This document shows positions 35,251 through 44,433 of a DNA stretch of 64,000 bases, piece after piece. The translations under genes were made by a program, and so were the position numbers. The notes under the pieces were generated by a model. That model did not search any database and was not told where the DNA came from. It was given only the letters and a program-made list of their open reading frames with translations. The DNA is from Anaerocolumna sp. MB42-C2 (lineage in GTDB: Bacteria > Bacillota > Clostridia > Lachnospirales > Lachnospiraceae): contig NZ_CP133190.1 in the NCBI RefSeq assembly GCF_030913705.1, positions 2,294,001-2,358,000 on the forward strand, read 5' to 3'. Each line of letters starts with the position of its first letter. Positions within the stretch are counted from its first letter, which is position 1.

Positions 35251-36948
35251 TTATATTATAATAGAAAAAGGAATCGTTAAAGATACTATCGTTCCCACTC
35301 CATGTGTGCTTTGAATATTCAAACCTTTATTATAATATTTAAGCAGCCTTTTATGTATATTAATTAACCCAATGCTGCTAACATTAGAATCGTCTGTTAA
35401 CAGACCTGCTAATTTTTCCTCTGAAATGCCGACACCATCATCTTGTATTTCAATTAACAACTCATCGTTTCTGCAGATAATTCTAAGCCATACATTACCA
35501 CCGTCCGCTTTTTTTAAAATACCATGGCGGATAGCATTCTCAATTAATGGCTGAAGTACCATTCGAGGTATTTTAACGTCCGGTATTTGCTCACAAATTA
35601 AATGATAATTAAGCCGTTCTCTAAACCGTGCCTTTTCTATCCTTACATAGGTATCTACCGTCTCCAGTTCATGATCCAGTAATACAGTAACCGATTTACT
35701 GTCAAAATAATACCGTTCAGCTAAATATTCACCTAAATTAGTAATGAGTTCTTTCGCCTCCTCCGGAGCCCTGGTTATCATGGAGGCGATAACACTTAAT
35801 GTATTGTTTATAAAATGAGGGCTGATTTGTGCCTGAAGAAAAGAAATTTCATGCATTTCAGCAATATTCATAGCATCGGAAGCCAAATGTTCCAGACTTT
35901 CCTGCTTTTTCGCATAAGGTGTAATATCTTCAAAATATACCATCTTTCCTATACCAAAGCCATCCTCTGCCATAATCGGATTCACTGAAACCGAGAAAAC
36001 TCTTTTCTCCCCGTCATAATTTCGACTGAATTCAAATTTATTCGTATCCTCCAGTAAAGGATACAATTCAGGATTCCGGGTTAAGAATGAATGGATGGAA
36101 TGCCTTCTGTGTTTTTTCAAATCTTCCGGGTACAATTTAAGAAATGTATCATTATAGTCAATAATCCGGTCAGCTATATCAAGTAAAAGAATTCCCTCTC
36201 TGGATTGTCTGAAAACCATCTCCGTGGCAATCGGTATCGTTTTAAATATACGCAGTCCAAAAATGCCATATAAGTACAAAATACCGGAAAAGAAAGTTGT
36301 AAGCGGAAAATAATCTATCCCCAGGTAATTTAAATTACTGGCATTTAGATACACAGAAATCCATGGAAATATACAAGCGATGATCATAATAATATATCCG
36401 CTTCGATATGATTTAGGACTTTTCGTAATTGCTTTTATATAACAGTAAACTGTAGAACATCCAAGAAAAGTACCTGATGCTACCATTAAAAAAAACAAAT
36501 TTCCTTTTGTTGAGAAAATGACCGGAAAAAATCCGTTACTTTCAAAACGATAGGAGGAAATATAAGAATGATGTATTCCATTCGTGTAAAAAATGATAGT
36601 ATAAAGAACCGGATGATATAACAGCAGATATTTAGCAATATTAATATATCTTTTTTTCACCATTGCATACTCCAATCCCATCAAAGCCCAAAGGTAATGC
36701 TGAACCGGTATTGCTAAATGCTCCGCATTAAACCAGAATAGTGCAGTACGAAACTGATTGGAATTGATCTCTCCGACATAACAGCCATTGTAGATTATAG
36801 CCGTAAACATCAATAGATAGAAATACTTCGCTCCGGGCATTTTTGTTCGCTTTTTAGAATAAAACAGCAAATAGACTGCACATATAACTGACAGAGAAAG
36901 TAATGATGTGCAAAAAAACCTTATTTCATTCATATCTGTATATGGCAT
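35251..36948 (-). CDS. Sensor histidine kinase with 7TM N-terminus, PAS and LytS-type kinase core
   Basis: 565 residues. About seven hydrophobic segments occupy residues 8-230 (histidine-kinase N-terminal 7TM type), then a PAS domain (REGILLLDIADRIIDYNDTF to MVYFEDITPY), the His_kinase box (QAQISPHFINNTLSVIASMI) and an ATPase (QPLIENAIRHGILKK, DDGVGIS). It should phosphorylate the SARP-type regulator directly downstream. Start is uncertain: GGGA lies close to ATG 36948, with a second ATG at 36933. Ligand unknown. Confidence 0.9.
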   Translation of the reverse strand: MPYTDMNEIRFFCTSLLSLSVICAVYLLFYSKKRTKMPGAKYFYLLMFTAIIYNGCYVGEINSNQFRTALFWFNAEHLAIPVQHYLWALMGLEYAMVKKRYINIAKYLLLYHPVLYTIIFYTNGIHHSYISSYRFESNGFFPVIFSTKGNLFFLMVASGTFLGCSTVYCYIKAITKSPKSYRSGYIIMIIACIFPWISVYLNASNLNYLGIDYFPLTTFFSGILYLYGIFGLRIFKTIPIATEMVFRQSREGILLLDIADRIIDYNDTFLKLYPEDLKKHRRHSIHSFLTRNPELYPLLEDTNKFEFSRNYDGEKRVFSVSVNPIMAEDGFGIGKMVYFEDITPYAKKQESLEHLASDAMNIAEMHEISFLQAQISPHFINNTLSVIASMITRAPEEAKELITNLGEYLAERYYFDSKSVTVLLDHELETVDTYVRIEKARFRERLNYHLICEQIPDVKIPRMVLQPLIENAIRHGILKKADGGNVWLRIICRNDELLIEIQDDGVGISEEKLAGLLTDDSNVSSIGLINIHKRLLKYYNKGLNIQSTHGVGTIVSLTIPFSIII

Positions 36949-37145
36949 TCCCTTCTCTTATGATATTTTCTTCCTGTCTCTCTTTAGATAAATGCAGAAA
37001 TAATTTCCAATCTATGTAACATAAGTATTTACTAATAGAAAAGAAATGTCAAGAGATACTTAATTACCATATCAGGATGTCGTAATTTATATAAATACAA
37101 TAGGATTAGGGTATCAAAAGCTCAATTTGCATTTTGAGAGAATAT

Positions 37146-37209
37146 AAAAAGAACGGAAGGAAACTTAAACGTCAGTTTTCCTAATCTAACATTTCGTTTT
37201 CCTTCCATT
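37146..37209 (-). terminator. Terminator of the potABCD operon
   Basis: On the minus strand GGAAGGAAAAC (around 37196-37206) pairs with GTTTCCTTCC (around 37153-37164), followed by GTTCTTTTTAT. It lies about 90 bp after the potD stop. Confidence 0.65.
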
Positions 37210-37297
37210 CCCTCTGTCTCTTATGTTCCTATAAATTTTCTGCCCATGGTATTATAAATGTGTTTATAAAGCTTAGTCAGTTTGGATCGCGTATCAT

Positions 37298-38452
37298 TTA
37301 ATCACAGGCAGCAACAAATTCATTCCACACTTTATTATGAAGATCCTCAGCATCCTGAGAGATATTCTGTATGATTTCACCGTCTTTTACGGAAGCCGGT
37401 ACTACAATGGAACTCTTCATTTCCTCTGAGATATAATCTTCCGCTGCTTTTGTTGTGCAGTAATATCCTATATATTCAAAACATTTGGCTGATATCTCCG
37501 GTCTTAGGATATAATCCAAAAAGGCAGAAGCCGCATCGGGATTCGGTGCCTGCGATGGTATAAATCCTGCCATAATTCCAAAGCCCAGCCCCTCTTTGGG
37601 ATATACGACCTTTAAATCAGGCCTTGCAGCAAGTGCCTGGGTAACCTGTGATGTATATAAAAATGCAGCACTGACTTCCCCGCTGATAATATAATCCTGG
37701 GCATTGGTATCACTTATAATGCGGACATTGGGAGCCAGTTCTTTTAACTTATCTCCTGCTTTTTGAATGGTAGGAAGGTCATTAGTATTAAAGGATTCTC
37801 CCATGGTTTTTAAGGTAATACCGTTAATAACACGGTAATTTCCGACGATAGCAACGCTGTCTTCTAAAGCTGTATTCCACAAATCACTGTAACCGGTTAT
37901 TTCAAAATCAATCAAAGCCGGGTCATATACAATTAAAGGAATTCCTGCTCCATAAGGAACCGTATATTCATCCTTTGTATCATAAAACTGCCCCTGGTAA
38001 AGAGGGTTGATGTTTCCTATGTTAGAAATCTTAGATTTATCCAGTTTTTGTACAAGACCCTCTTTGACTGCCAAATCAATAATATAATCATCTGCTATAA
38101 CCAGATCATAATCACCGCCTTTTGTTTCTTCAAGTTTGGCGAGCATATCTTCATCATAATCAAAGTTTGAATAATAGATACGTACTCCGGTTTCTTTTTC
38201 AAACCCATCCAAAACTTCCTGTGGAAACATACCATCCCAGGTATATAAATTAAGGTCTCCCTCTATTTTTCCACTTACTTTCTCTGCTGTTTCACCTAAT
38301 ACTGTATCCTCAGTAACAGCACCCTCTCCTGCAGTCTCCGCTGCCGGAACTTTATCCTGTGCAGCCGTATCTTCAGAATTATTCTTAGCACACCCTGAAA
38401 ACAAAGATACCACCAGGGTTAATACAGCAAACAGTCCAACTAATCTTTTCAT
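37298..38452 (-). CDS. potD: Spermidine/putrescine ABC transporter substrate-binding lipoprotein
   Basis: A 384-residue secreted binding protein. Lipoprotein signal MKRLVGLFAVLTLVVSLFSG before Cys21, a Ser/Thr/Glu-rich linker, then the type-2 periplasmic-binding fold (GDLNLYTWDGMFPQEVLDGF, GDYDLVIADDYIID). The NLYTW opening is typical of PotD/PotF. It delivers polyamines to PotBC. It is the last gene of the operon, behind a very strong hairpin that could stabilise the upstream or downstream message. Confidence 0.9.
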   Translation of the reverse strand: MKRLVGLFAVLTLVVSLFSGCAKNNSEDTAAQDKVPAAETAGEGAVTEDTVLGETAEKVSGKIEGDLNLYTWDGMFPQEVLDGFEKETGVRIYYSNFDYDEDMLAKLEETKGGDYDLVIADDYIIDLAVKEGLVQKLDKSKISNIGNINPLYQGQFYDTKDEYTVPYGAGIPLIVYDPALIDFEITGYSDLWNTALEDSVAIVGNYRVINGITLKTMGESFNTNDLPTIQKAGDKLKELAPNVRIISDTNAQDYIISGEVSAAFLYTSQVTQALAARPDLKVVYPKEGLGFGIMAGFIPSQAPNPDAASAFLDYILRPEISAKCFEYIGYYCTTKAAEDYISEEMKSSIVVPASVKDGEIIQNISQDAEDLHNKVWNEFVAACD

Positions 38453-38479
38453 AATGCTTCCTCCTTAAATTATATTCAT

Positions 38480-38524
38480 GATGCCGGGGTCAAAACCCTT
38501 AATTGGGGCTTTTGACCCCGGTAT
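38480..38524 (-). terminator. Strong intercistronic hairpin between potC and potD
   Basis: GATGCCGGGGTCAAAACCC (38480-38498) pairs with GGGGCTTTTGACCCCGGTATC (overlapping to 38524) with few mismatches. No T-run follows on the minus strand, so it looks like an mRNA processing or stabilising stem rather than a full terminator. Such stems often raise the level of the binding-protein mRNA. Confidence 0.55.
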
Positions 38525-38597
38525 CTACTCATTTAGTTATTTCGTAACTAGGTTTTTATCTGAATATACCACACAATTGAGACACTTTACTGCTTTT

Positions 38598-39371
38598 TTA
38601 CTTCAGCCTTTTTTTAATCTGTCCTGACAGAACCAGCAGAATAATGGTAACAGCTAACATAATACTTGCAAGAGCATTAATCTCCGGCGTTACACCGGTT
38701 TTTAATCTGGTATATATTTTTATCGGTAACGTATTAACCTTAGGCCCTGTTACAAAAATACTAATGACCACGTCATCAAAGGACATGGCAAAAGATAATA
38801 ACATTCCCGAAAGAACCGCAGGCTGTATTAGCGGCAGGGTAATATCAAAAAATACTCTTATAGGAGAAGCCCCTAAATCCCTGGCAGCTTCTTCAATACT
38901 TTTATCCATTCCGATCAGACTTGCCCGGACCATCATAAAGATATACGGTATACAAAATGACGTATGTGCAATCACTAAGGTAGTCATACCGAAAGGTAAT
39001 CCCATAATTGAAAAAGTCGCTAAAAATACCATACCTAATATTATTTCAGGAATCATAATGGGAATCATAGAAAAATACTCTACAAACCCATTTGCTTTCC
39101 TTTTTATTCTGGTCATTCCAATCGCACCTAACGTACCGATAAAAACTGCCGCCAGGCAGCTCAAACAGGCTAACACAAGACTGTTGAGCAAGGCCTCTTT
39201 TATATCTCGGTCACGTAATAACTGCTGATACCAGGATAGAGACCAGCCGCCCCATATGGATGTAATTTTTGACTCATTAAAGGAATAGATGACCGTTAAT
39301 ACAATAGGAATGTAAGTAATAATTAAAAATATGGTTAAATAAAGCATTGGAAGTTTTGTTCGATTTTTCAA
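38598..39371 (-). CDS. potC: Polyamine ABC transporter permease PotC
   Basis: A 257-residue inner-membrane permease with about six segments. The EAA loop (EEAARDLGASPIRVFFDITLPLI) contacts the ATPase, and WGGWSLSWYQQLL near the N-terminus is typical of PotC. It overlaps potB by 4 nt. Works with PotB as a heterodimeric channel. Confidence 0.93.
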   Translation of the reverse strand: MKNRTKLPMLYLTIFLIITYIPIVLTVIYSFNESKITSIWGGWSLSWYQQLLRDRDIKEALLNSLVLACLSCLAAVFIGTLGAIGMTRIKRKANGFVEYFSMIPIMIPEIILGMVFLATFSIMGLPFGMTTLVIAHTSFCIPYIFMMVRASLIGMDKSIEEAARDLGASPIRVFFDITLPLIQPAVLSGMLLSFAMSFDDVVISIFVTGPKVNTLPIKIYTRLKTGVTPEINALASIMLAVTIILLVLSGQIKKRLK

Positions 39372-40246
39372 AATAATCCCTCCAATTCTTTTGTATTAGC
39401 CAACTTACGGTAAAGTCCGATGATCAGGGAGGTTAAAATCATAAGTATCACAGATAAGGAGGCTGCGAACGGAAGATTTCTGCCCTTAGTCAGTTGCTCC
39501 TGTATTACATTACCCACCAAAACAATCTTATTACCGCCTAAGATGTCCGATACAAAGAAAAGACCCATGGAGGGTATAAAGGTAAGCACCACACCGGATA
39601 AAAGTCCGGGAAGGGTAAGCCGGAAGGTAACCGTTATAAAGGCTTTGATTCTGCCGGCCCCCAGGTCTCTGGCCGCCTCCACCAGTGTCCAGTCCATTTT
39701 CTCAACACTGGAATAAACAGCCAATATCATAAATGGAACTAAAACGTAAATCATACCAACCACGACTGCCGGATAGGAATATAGCAGCTTTAAAGGTTTT
39801 TCTGTAATATGTAATCCCATAAGTACCTGGTCTAACGTGCCATTACTGCGAAATACAATAATCCACCCATATAACCGGATTAAGCCACTGGTCCAGAAAG
39901 GTATCATGAGAAGCATCATAACTCTGTTCTTTATATTTGCAGGTAATTTTGCCATAAAATATCCGAAAGGATACCCGAATAAGGTTATTAATAAAGTTAC
40001 AACAAGGGCTAACTTAAGAGAGGAGAGGAACGTACTGATATATAACGGTTCTAAAATCCTTATGTAATTATCCATTGTAAACCGGTTAACCGTACCCCAC
40101 ACCTCAGCCCTTGTTAAAAAACTTAACACCAGCATATAAATAAAAGGAACCAATACAAAAACCAAAGTGAATACATAAATTGGGACCAGTGTCAGCCATA
40201 GAAATCTATTTTTGTTTTTTTTCTTATTTTCCGTTATGAAATCCAT
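39368..40246 (-). CDS. potB: Polyamine ABC transporter permease PotB
   Basis: A 292-residue permease with about six membrane segments. EAARDLGAGRIKAFITVTFRLTLPG is the EAA loop, and PSMGLFFVSDILGG matches PotB proteins. Starts 20 bp after potA and overlaps potC, indicating one operon. Confidence 0.93.
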   Translation of the reverse strand: MDFITENKKKNKNRFLWLTLVPIYVFTLVFVLVPFIYMLVLSFLTRAEVWGTVNRFTMDNYIRILEPLYISTFLSSLKLALVVTLLITLFGYPFGYFMAKLPANIKNRVMMLLMIPFWTSGLIRLYGWIIVFRSNGTLDQVLMGLHITEKPLKLLYSYPAVVVGMIYVLVPFMILAVYSSVEKMDWTLVEAARDLGAGRIKAFITVTFRLTLPGLLSGVVLTFIPSMGLFFVSDILGGNKIVLVGNVIQEQLTKGRNLPFAASLSVILMILTSLIIGLYRKLANTKELEGLF

Positions 40247-40266
40247 TGCATATAAAGGTTCCTTTC

Positions 40267-41331
40267 CTAATTATTAACGATAACCGCATTATAGGTATTC
40301 CAGCCTATTTTTGCTTCATCACCGATTTCCAGATTATAATTAATTCCATGGCGGCTGGCAACTAACTCCTCTTTATTATTCAATTGGAATACCATTCGAA
40401 GTAATCCGCCGGCAAAAGATTTATCCATAACCTTGGCTGTTATGGGATATTCCATTTCTTCATTCACCAGGATGTTTTCACTCCGTACTGCTAAGGTGAT
40501 CCTATCACCAATTTTGAAATTCTTTTCTGTCTTTTTGACTGCAATACTCTCCATTCCGACGGAAACCATCAAATTATCTTTATCTACGAAAGATACTTTT
40601 CCCTCAATGACATTGGCATTTCCGACAAACTTAGCGACATAACTGGTTAATGGTGTATTATAGACTTCATCCGGTGTTCCAACCTGTTCAAAGATACCGT
40701 CCCTCATAACTACAATACGGTCAGACATATTAATTGCTTCTTCCTGATCATGAGTAATATATATAAATGTGATTCCTAATTTCTTCTGCAATTTTTTCAG
40801 TTCCAGCTGCATTTGCCTGCGCAGCTGTAAATCCAAAGCTCCTAAAGGTTCATCCAATAAAAGTATCTTGGGATTATTGATGATAGCCCTGGCAATTGCA
40901 ACCCTTTGCTTTTGACCACCGCTCAGTTCGGAAGGTTTTCGTTTCTCAAAACCTTGCAATTGAACTAATTCCAATACTTCTGTTATTTTCCTTTTGATTA
41001 TTTCCTTAGGTAATTTTTTTAATTTTAATCCATATCCGATATTCGATGCTACATCCATATGGGGAAATAAAGCATAACTTTGAAACACAGTGTTTACATC
41101 TCTTTTGTTTGGTTCCCTATCCGTAACATCCTCACCACTTAAGACAACATTTCCAGAGTCAGGTGTTTCAAGACCTGCAATAATCCTTAGTGTAGTTGTT
41201 TTACCACAGCCGGACGGCCCTAAAAAAGTAATAAATTCACCTTTGTTTATATTTAAATCTATACCTTTTAATACTTTGGTATCACCGAAGCTTTTTGTTA
41301 TCTTTTGTAATTTTAATATTGTTTCCTCCAT
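40267..41331 (-). CDS. potA: Spermidine/putrescine ABC transporter ATP-binding protein
   Basis: A 354-residue ATPase: Walker A GPSGCGKTT, Q-loop, signature LSGGQKQRVAIARA, Walker B ILLLDEPLGALD, and a C-terminal TOBE-like regulatory domain (ITLAVRSENILV). First gene of potABCD with a near-consensus promoter upstream. Confidence 0.95.
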   Translation of the reverse strand: MEETILKLQKITKSFGDTKVLKGIDLNINKGEFITFLGPSGCGKTTTLRIIAGLETPDSGNVVLSGEDVTDREPNKRDVNTVFQSYALFPHMDVASNIGYGLKLKKLPKEIIKRKITEVLELVQLQGFEKRKPSELSGGQKQRVAIARAIINNPKILLLDEPLGALDLQLRRQMQLELKKLQKKLGITFIYITHDQEEAINMSDRIVVMRDGIFEQVGTPDEVYNTPLTSYVAKFVGNANVIEGKVSFVDKDNLMVSVGMESIAVKKTEKNFKIGDRITLAVRSENILVNEEMEYPITAKVMDKSFAGGLLRMVFQLNNKEELVASRHGINYNLEIGDEAKIGWNTYNAVIVNN

Positions 41332-41388
41332 ACATTCAGCTCCAATTTCTTTATTTTCCTAGTGTTTTAGTATGTTATTAATTATTCC

Positions 41389-41417
41389 AGTATATTCCTG
41401 TTAAAATAGTATGTCAA
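41389..41417 (-). promoter_or_regulatory. Consensus promoter of potABCD
   Basis: Minus-strand TTGACA (41412-41417) with a 17-bp spacer and TATACT (41389-41394). The -35 box overlaps the stop codon of the preceding peptidase gene. A block GGAATATACTGGAATAATTA follows from the spacer onward and recurs near the recombinase at 48550-48570. Confidence 0.75.
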
Positions 41418-42520
41418 GTCATTAATTTCAACGTGATATTACTGCATCGTTCCAATTCATCTATATGGGTATATTCTTTTGTGGAGTGTACGGCATTCAT
41501 TCCGCAGGCGATAACAATTCCCGTAATTCCATTACGAACAAAGTTGTTATTATCACTTCCGCCGAATGTGGCAACATAATCGGTTTCATACCCCAATTCT
41601 CTGCAAGCTCTATCAAAACGCTTCACAACCTCTTGCGCCTTGTCTATTTCATATGCAATACATCCGAAAGAAGTTTCAAATTTCAGCTCTGCTCCAAAAG
41701 ACCAGGCAGTTTCTTTAAATATATGTTCTATCTTATCAATCTCGGCTAATGTTTTATTGTGATTCAGACTGCGTACTTCCCCTTTTAAGATACACTTTTC
41801 CGGTACTATATTTCGGGCAAGACCCCCCTCAATAATCCCCACATTAACCGTAGTTTCTTCATCAATCCGCCCCTGTTTCATTGCGGTAATTGCTTCTGCT
41901 GCTGCGGATATTGCGTTAATACCTTCTTCAGGTGCAAATCCTGCATGGGATGCTTTACCGGTAAATTCAGACGTAAAGGAAACCAGCGTCGGAGCTTTTA
42001 AGGCAGCTGTACCCACCGGACCGCTTAGATCAAGTACATATGCTTCTTTAGCTTTAATCTGATTATAATCAAATACTTCACTGCCACGAATATACACTTC
42101 TTCTGCAATTGTAAACAATACTTCGACACTTCTATGTGACAGCCCTTTCTCTCTTATGGTCCGCACAGCTTCCAGAATAGCTACTACTCCCGCTAAATCA
42201 TCCGCTCCTAAAACCGTACTTCCGTCACTCGTAATCGTACCGTCTTCCTGTATCATAGCTTTTTTACCGGTACTAGGCTCAACCGTATCCATATGAGCGG
42301 AAAAAAGCAGCGGATCACCTTTTATATCTCCTTTTAAAAATCCGTATAGATTTCCTGCATTCCCACCATAAAACTTATAAGCATCATCTTCGGTAACTTC
42401 AAATCCTAACCCGACTAAATATTGCTTTAAAACATCTGCCATTTCTCTCTCTTTAAATGACGGAGCATCGATGGATACCAATTTAATAAATTCCTCCGCT
42501 GCCCTGATTTTATTTATCAT
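41414..42520 (-). CDS. M20 family metallopeptidase, PepT-like
   Basis: About 368 residues from ATG 42518-42520, which follows GGAGGAAG. Metal ligands typical of M20: His/Asp in LLFSAHMDTVEP, Asp in LGADDLAGVVA, Glu pair in IAEEVYIRGSE. The lid domain starts with GKASHAGFAPEEGINAI. This matches the PepT-like (tripeptidase-related) group. It is upstream of and on the same strand as pot genes but the pot operon has its own promoter. Confidence 0.88.
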   Translation of the reverse strand: MINKIRAAEEFIKLVSIDAPSFKEREMADVLKQYLVGLGFEVTEDDAYKFYGGNAGNLYGFLKGDIKGDPLLFSAHMDTVEPSTGKKAMIQEDGTITSDGSTVLGADDLAGVVAILEAVRTIREKGLSHRSVEVLFTIAEEVYIRGSEVFDYNQIKAKEAYVLDLSGPVGTAALKAPTLVSFTSEFTGKASHAGFAPEEGINAISAAAEAITAMKQGRIDEETTVNVGIIEGGLARNIVPEKCILKGEVRSLNHNKTLAEIDKIEHIFKETAWSFGAELKFETSFGCIAYEIDKAQEVVKRFDRACRELGYETDYVATFGGSDNNNFVRNGITGIVIACGMNAVHSTKEYTHIDELERCSNITLKLMT

Positions 42521-42570
42521 GTTTCTTCCTCCTTCTTCTTTTATATAATTTATAGGAAATAGCTTTTTGA

Positions 42571-42661
42571 ATATGCCATGCAATTGATACAAATTTCATC
42601 AGTTGCCTTCCGGGCAAGATTCTATAGGAATATATGCAATTTGGCGAAACCATAATTTAAT
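42571..42661 (-). repeat. Degenerate dispersed repeat, copy 3
   Basis: On the minus strand GGCAACTGATGAAATTTGTA, then CAATTGCATGGCATATTC, preceded by GAATCTTGCCCGGAA, follows the order of the repeats at 14318 and 30374 (there in + orientation). Diverged; homology judged by eye. Confidence 0.35.
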
Positions 42662-42808
42662 ATTTGCTTTTACCGAATGAATCATAAAATACATTAAATG
42701 AAATATACTATTATCTACGGTAAAAATCGTAAAAGTTTTGATTCTATTTTACTTTTAAATTATATTAGCCATAATTAGTATTTCATTATGGGAAAGGAGT
42801 AACTTGTA

Positions 42809-43060
42809 ATGTCAAAAGTTATTATGGGTATTAAACTAATGGAGCGTATGAAGTCAGCAAGTAAAGTGCAGGAATTACTTTCCGATTACGGATGTGATAT
42901 CAGCACACGACTTGGTCTTCATGTTGCTGCTCCGGACGCATGCAGCCCCCATGGACTCATCATCTTGGAATTTATTGATGATGCAGATGATGCAGCTGCC
43001 GAATTTGAGGAAAAGCTGGCCAAAATTGCTGATGTCAAAGTCCAGAAAATGGTATTCTAG
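42809..43060 (+). CDS. TM1266-like iron-only hydrogenase-associated protein
   Basis: An 83-residue ACT-like protein. MGIKLMERMKSASKVQELLSDYG followed by STRLGLHVAAPDACSPHGLIILEFIDD matches the family found next to [FeFe]-hydrogenase maturation genes (TM1266 type), thought to be a regulator. GGAAAGGAG precedes ATG. Here it stands alone, 21 kb from hydE. Confidence 0.82.
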   Translation: MSKVIMGIKLMERMKSASKVQELLSDYGCDISTRLGLHVAAPDACSPHGLIILEFIDDADDAAAEFEEKLAKIADVKVQKMVF

Positions 43061-43074
43061 CTCTTGGTTAAAGA

Positions 43075-43162
43075 AAAGCCCGTTTCAAAACTTACACGTT
43101 TTAATACATGCGATTTCTTCTTTCGCGGGTATAAAATTGAAAGTTTTGATACAGGCTTTTTG
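43075..43162. terminator. Convergent terminator
   Basis: AAAGCCCGTTTCAAAACTT (about 43076-43094) pairs with AAGTTTTGATACAGGCTTTT (43141-43160) with a large loop and a T-run on the + strand. It serves the TM1266-like gene and perhaps the alcohol dehydrogenase on the other strand. Confidence 0.65.
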
Positions 43163-43166
43163 GCAA

Positions 43167-44348
43167 TTATCTTGCCATCTTAAATATCTCTTCCATATCT
43201 TCCATTTTAAGTATTTGAAAACGTCCTATGGTTCTGGTATTTTGAAAACTGCACTTATAGGCTAGTTCGTGAATCTGCTCATCCGTTGCCTCTACTCCTA
43301 ACTCACGGATAGAAATAGGCATACCAATACTCCGGTAGAAATCTTCCATGACCTTAATCCCTTCCAGTGCCGTTTTATTAGTATCATTGAAATTATTCGG
43401 AACACCCAGTACATTAACTGCAAACTGTGCAAAACGGCTTTCGGAGGTTTTATATACATATCTAGCCCAGCTTCCCCATACTGCAGCCAGACCGGCACCA
43501 TGAGTAACATCAAACATACCGCCTAATTCATGTTCCAGCTGATGGGGAGCCCAATCTCCTCCTGTGGTGCCGCATCCGGTCAAACCATTGTGGGAAATAC
43601 TTCCGGCCCACATGATTTCCGCTCTGGCATCATAATTACTTGGATCCTCCATTAAAATTTTTGCATTCCGGATAACCGTTTTCATTAAAACTTCACTAAA
43701 ACCATCCGTTAATTCCATGGTTTTACCGGTGCTAAAATAACGTTCCATGGTATGCATAAGAATATCTGCACATCCGCTCTGCGTCTGATATTGAGGCAGG
43801 GAATAGGTTAGTTCCGGGTTCATAATAGCAAATTTACAGCGGCCGTAGTCCGTATTGCAGGCTCTCTTAAGCCATCCCTCTTCATTTGTTATAACACAAG
43901 AATTACTCATCTCACTTCCTGCTGCAGCTATTGTTAATATCACACCGATTGGCAGGCAGCCGGTTGGAGTCTGTTTCCCTGTAAATAAATCCCAAACATC
44001 GCACTTATTTGCAATACCATAACCAATTGCCTTAGCAGAATCAATAACGCTCCCCCCGCCAACTGCCAGGATAAAGTCGACTTCTTCCTTTCTGCAAAGT
44101 TCTATTCCCTCATATACCTTGGATAATCTCGGATTGGGAACTACCCCGCCCAGACTGACATAACTTATCCCCGCAACTTCCAGTGAACGGAAAACCCTGT
44201 CCAACAGGCCAGATTTAACAGCACTTTTACTGCCGTAATGAACCAGAACCTTTTTACAATTTTGCTCTTTTACTAATGTTCCTGCCTGTTCCTCTGTTCC
44301 TTTACCGAATAATACTTTAGTAGGTGTAAAATATAGAAAATTTTCCAT
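43167..44348 (-). CDS. Iron-containing alcohol dehydrogenase (BDH-like)
   Basis: A 393-residue group III ADH. Cofactor motif ILAVGGGSVIDSAKAIGYG; metal ligands Asp/His in SGCADILMHTMERYF and His residues in PHQLEHELGGMFDVTHGAG. The order resembles NADPH-dependent butanol dehydrogenases (BdhA/B). It shares fold but not close sequence with the paralogue at 32848. Role: aldehyde reduction to alcohol in fermentation. Confidence 0.92.
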   Translation of the reverse strand: MENFLYFTPTKVLFGKGTEEQAGTLVKEQNCKKVLVHYGSKSAVKSGLLDRVFRSLEVAGISYVSLGGVVPNPRLSKVYEGIELCRKEEVDFILAVGGGSVIDSAKAIGYGIANKCDVWDLFTGKQTPTGCLPIGVILTIAAAGSEMSNSCVITNEEGWLKRACNTDYGRCKFAIMNPELTYSLPQYQTQSGCADILMHTMERYFSTGKTMELTDGFSEVLMKTVIRNAKILMEDPSNYDARAEIMWAGSISHNGLTGCGTTGGDWAPHQLEHELGGMFDVTHGAGLAAVWGSWARYVYKTSESRFAQFAVNVLGVPNNFNDTNKTALEGIKVMEDFYRSIGMPISIRELGVEATDEQIHELAYKCSFQNTRTIGRFQILKMEDMEEIFKMAR

Positions 44349-44433
44349 GACAATATACCTCTTTCTCTGATTTAGTAAAACCTGGTATCTCTATTGTATT
44401 ACCTAGAGATAGCTATAGGTCAATGGTTTATTT

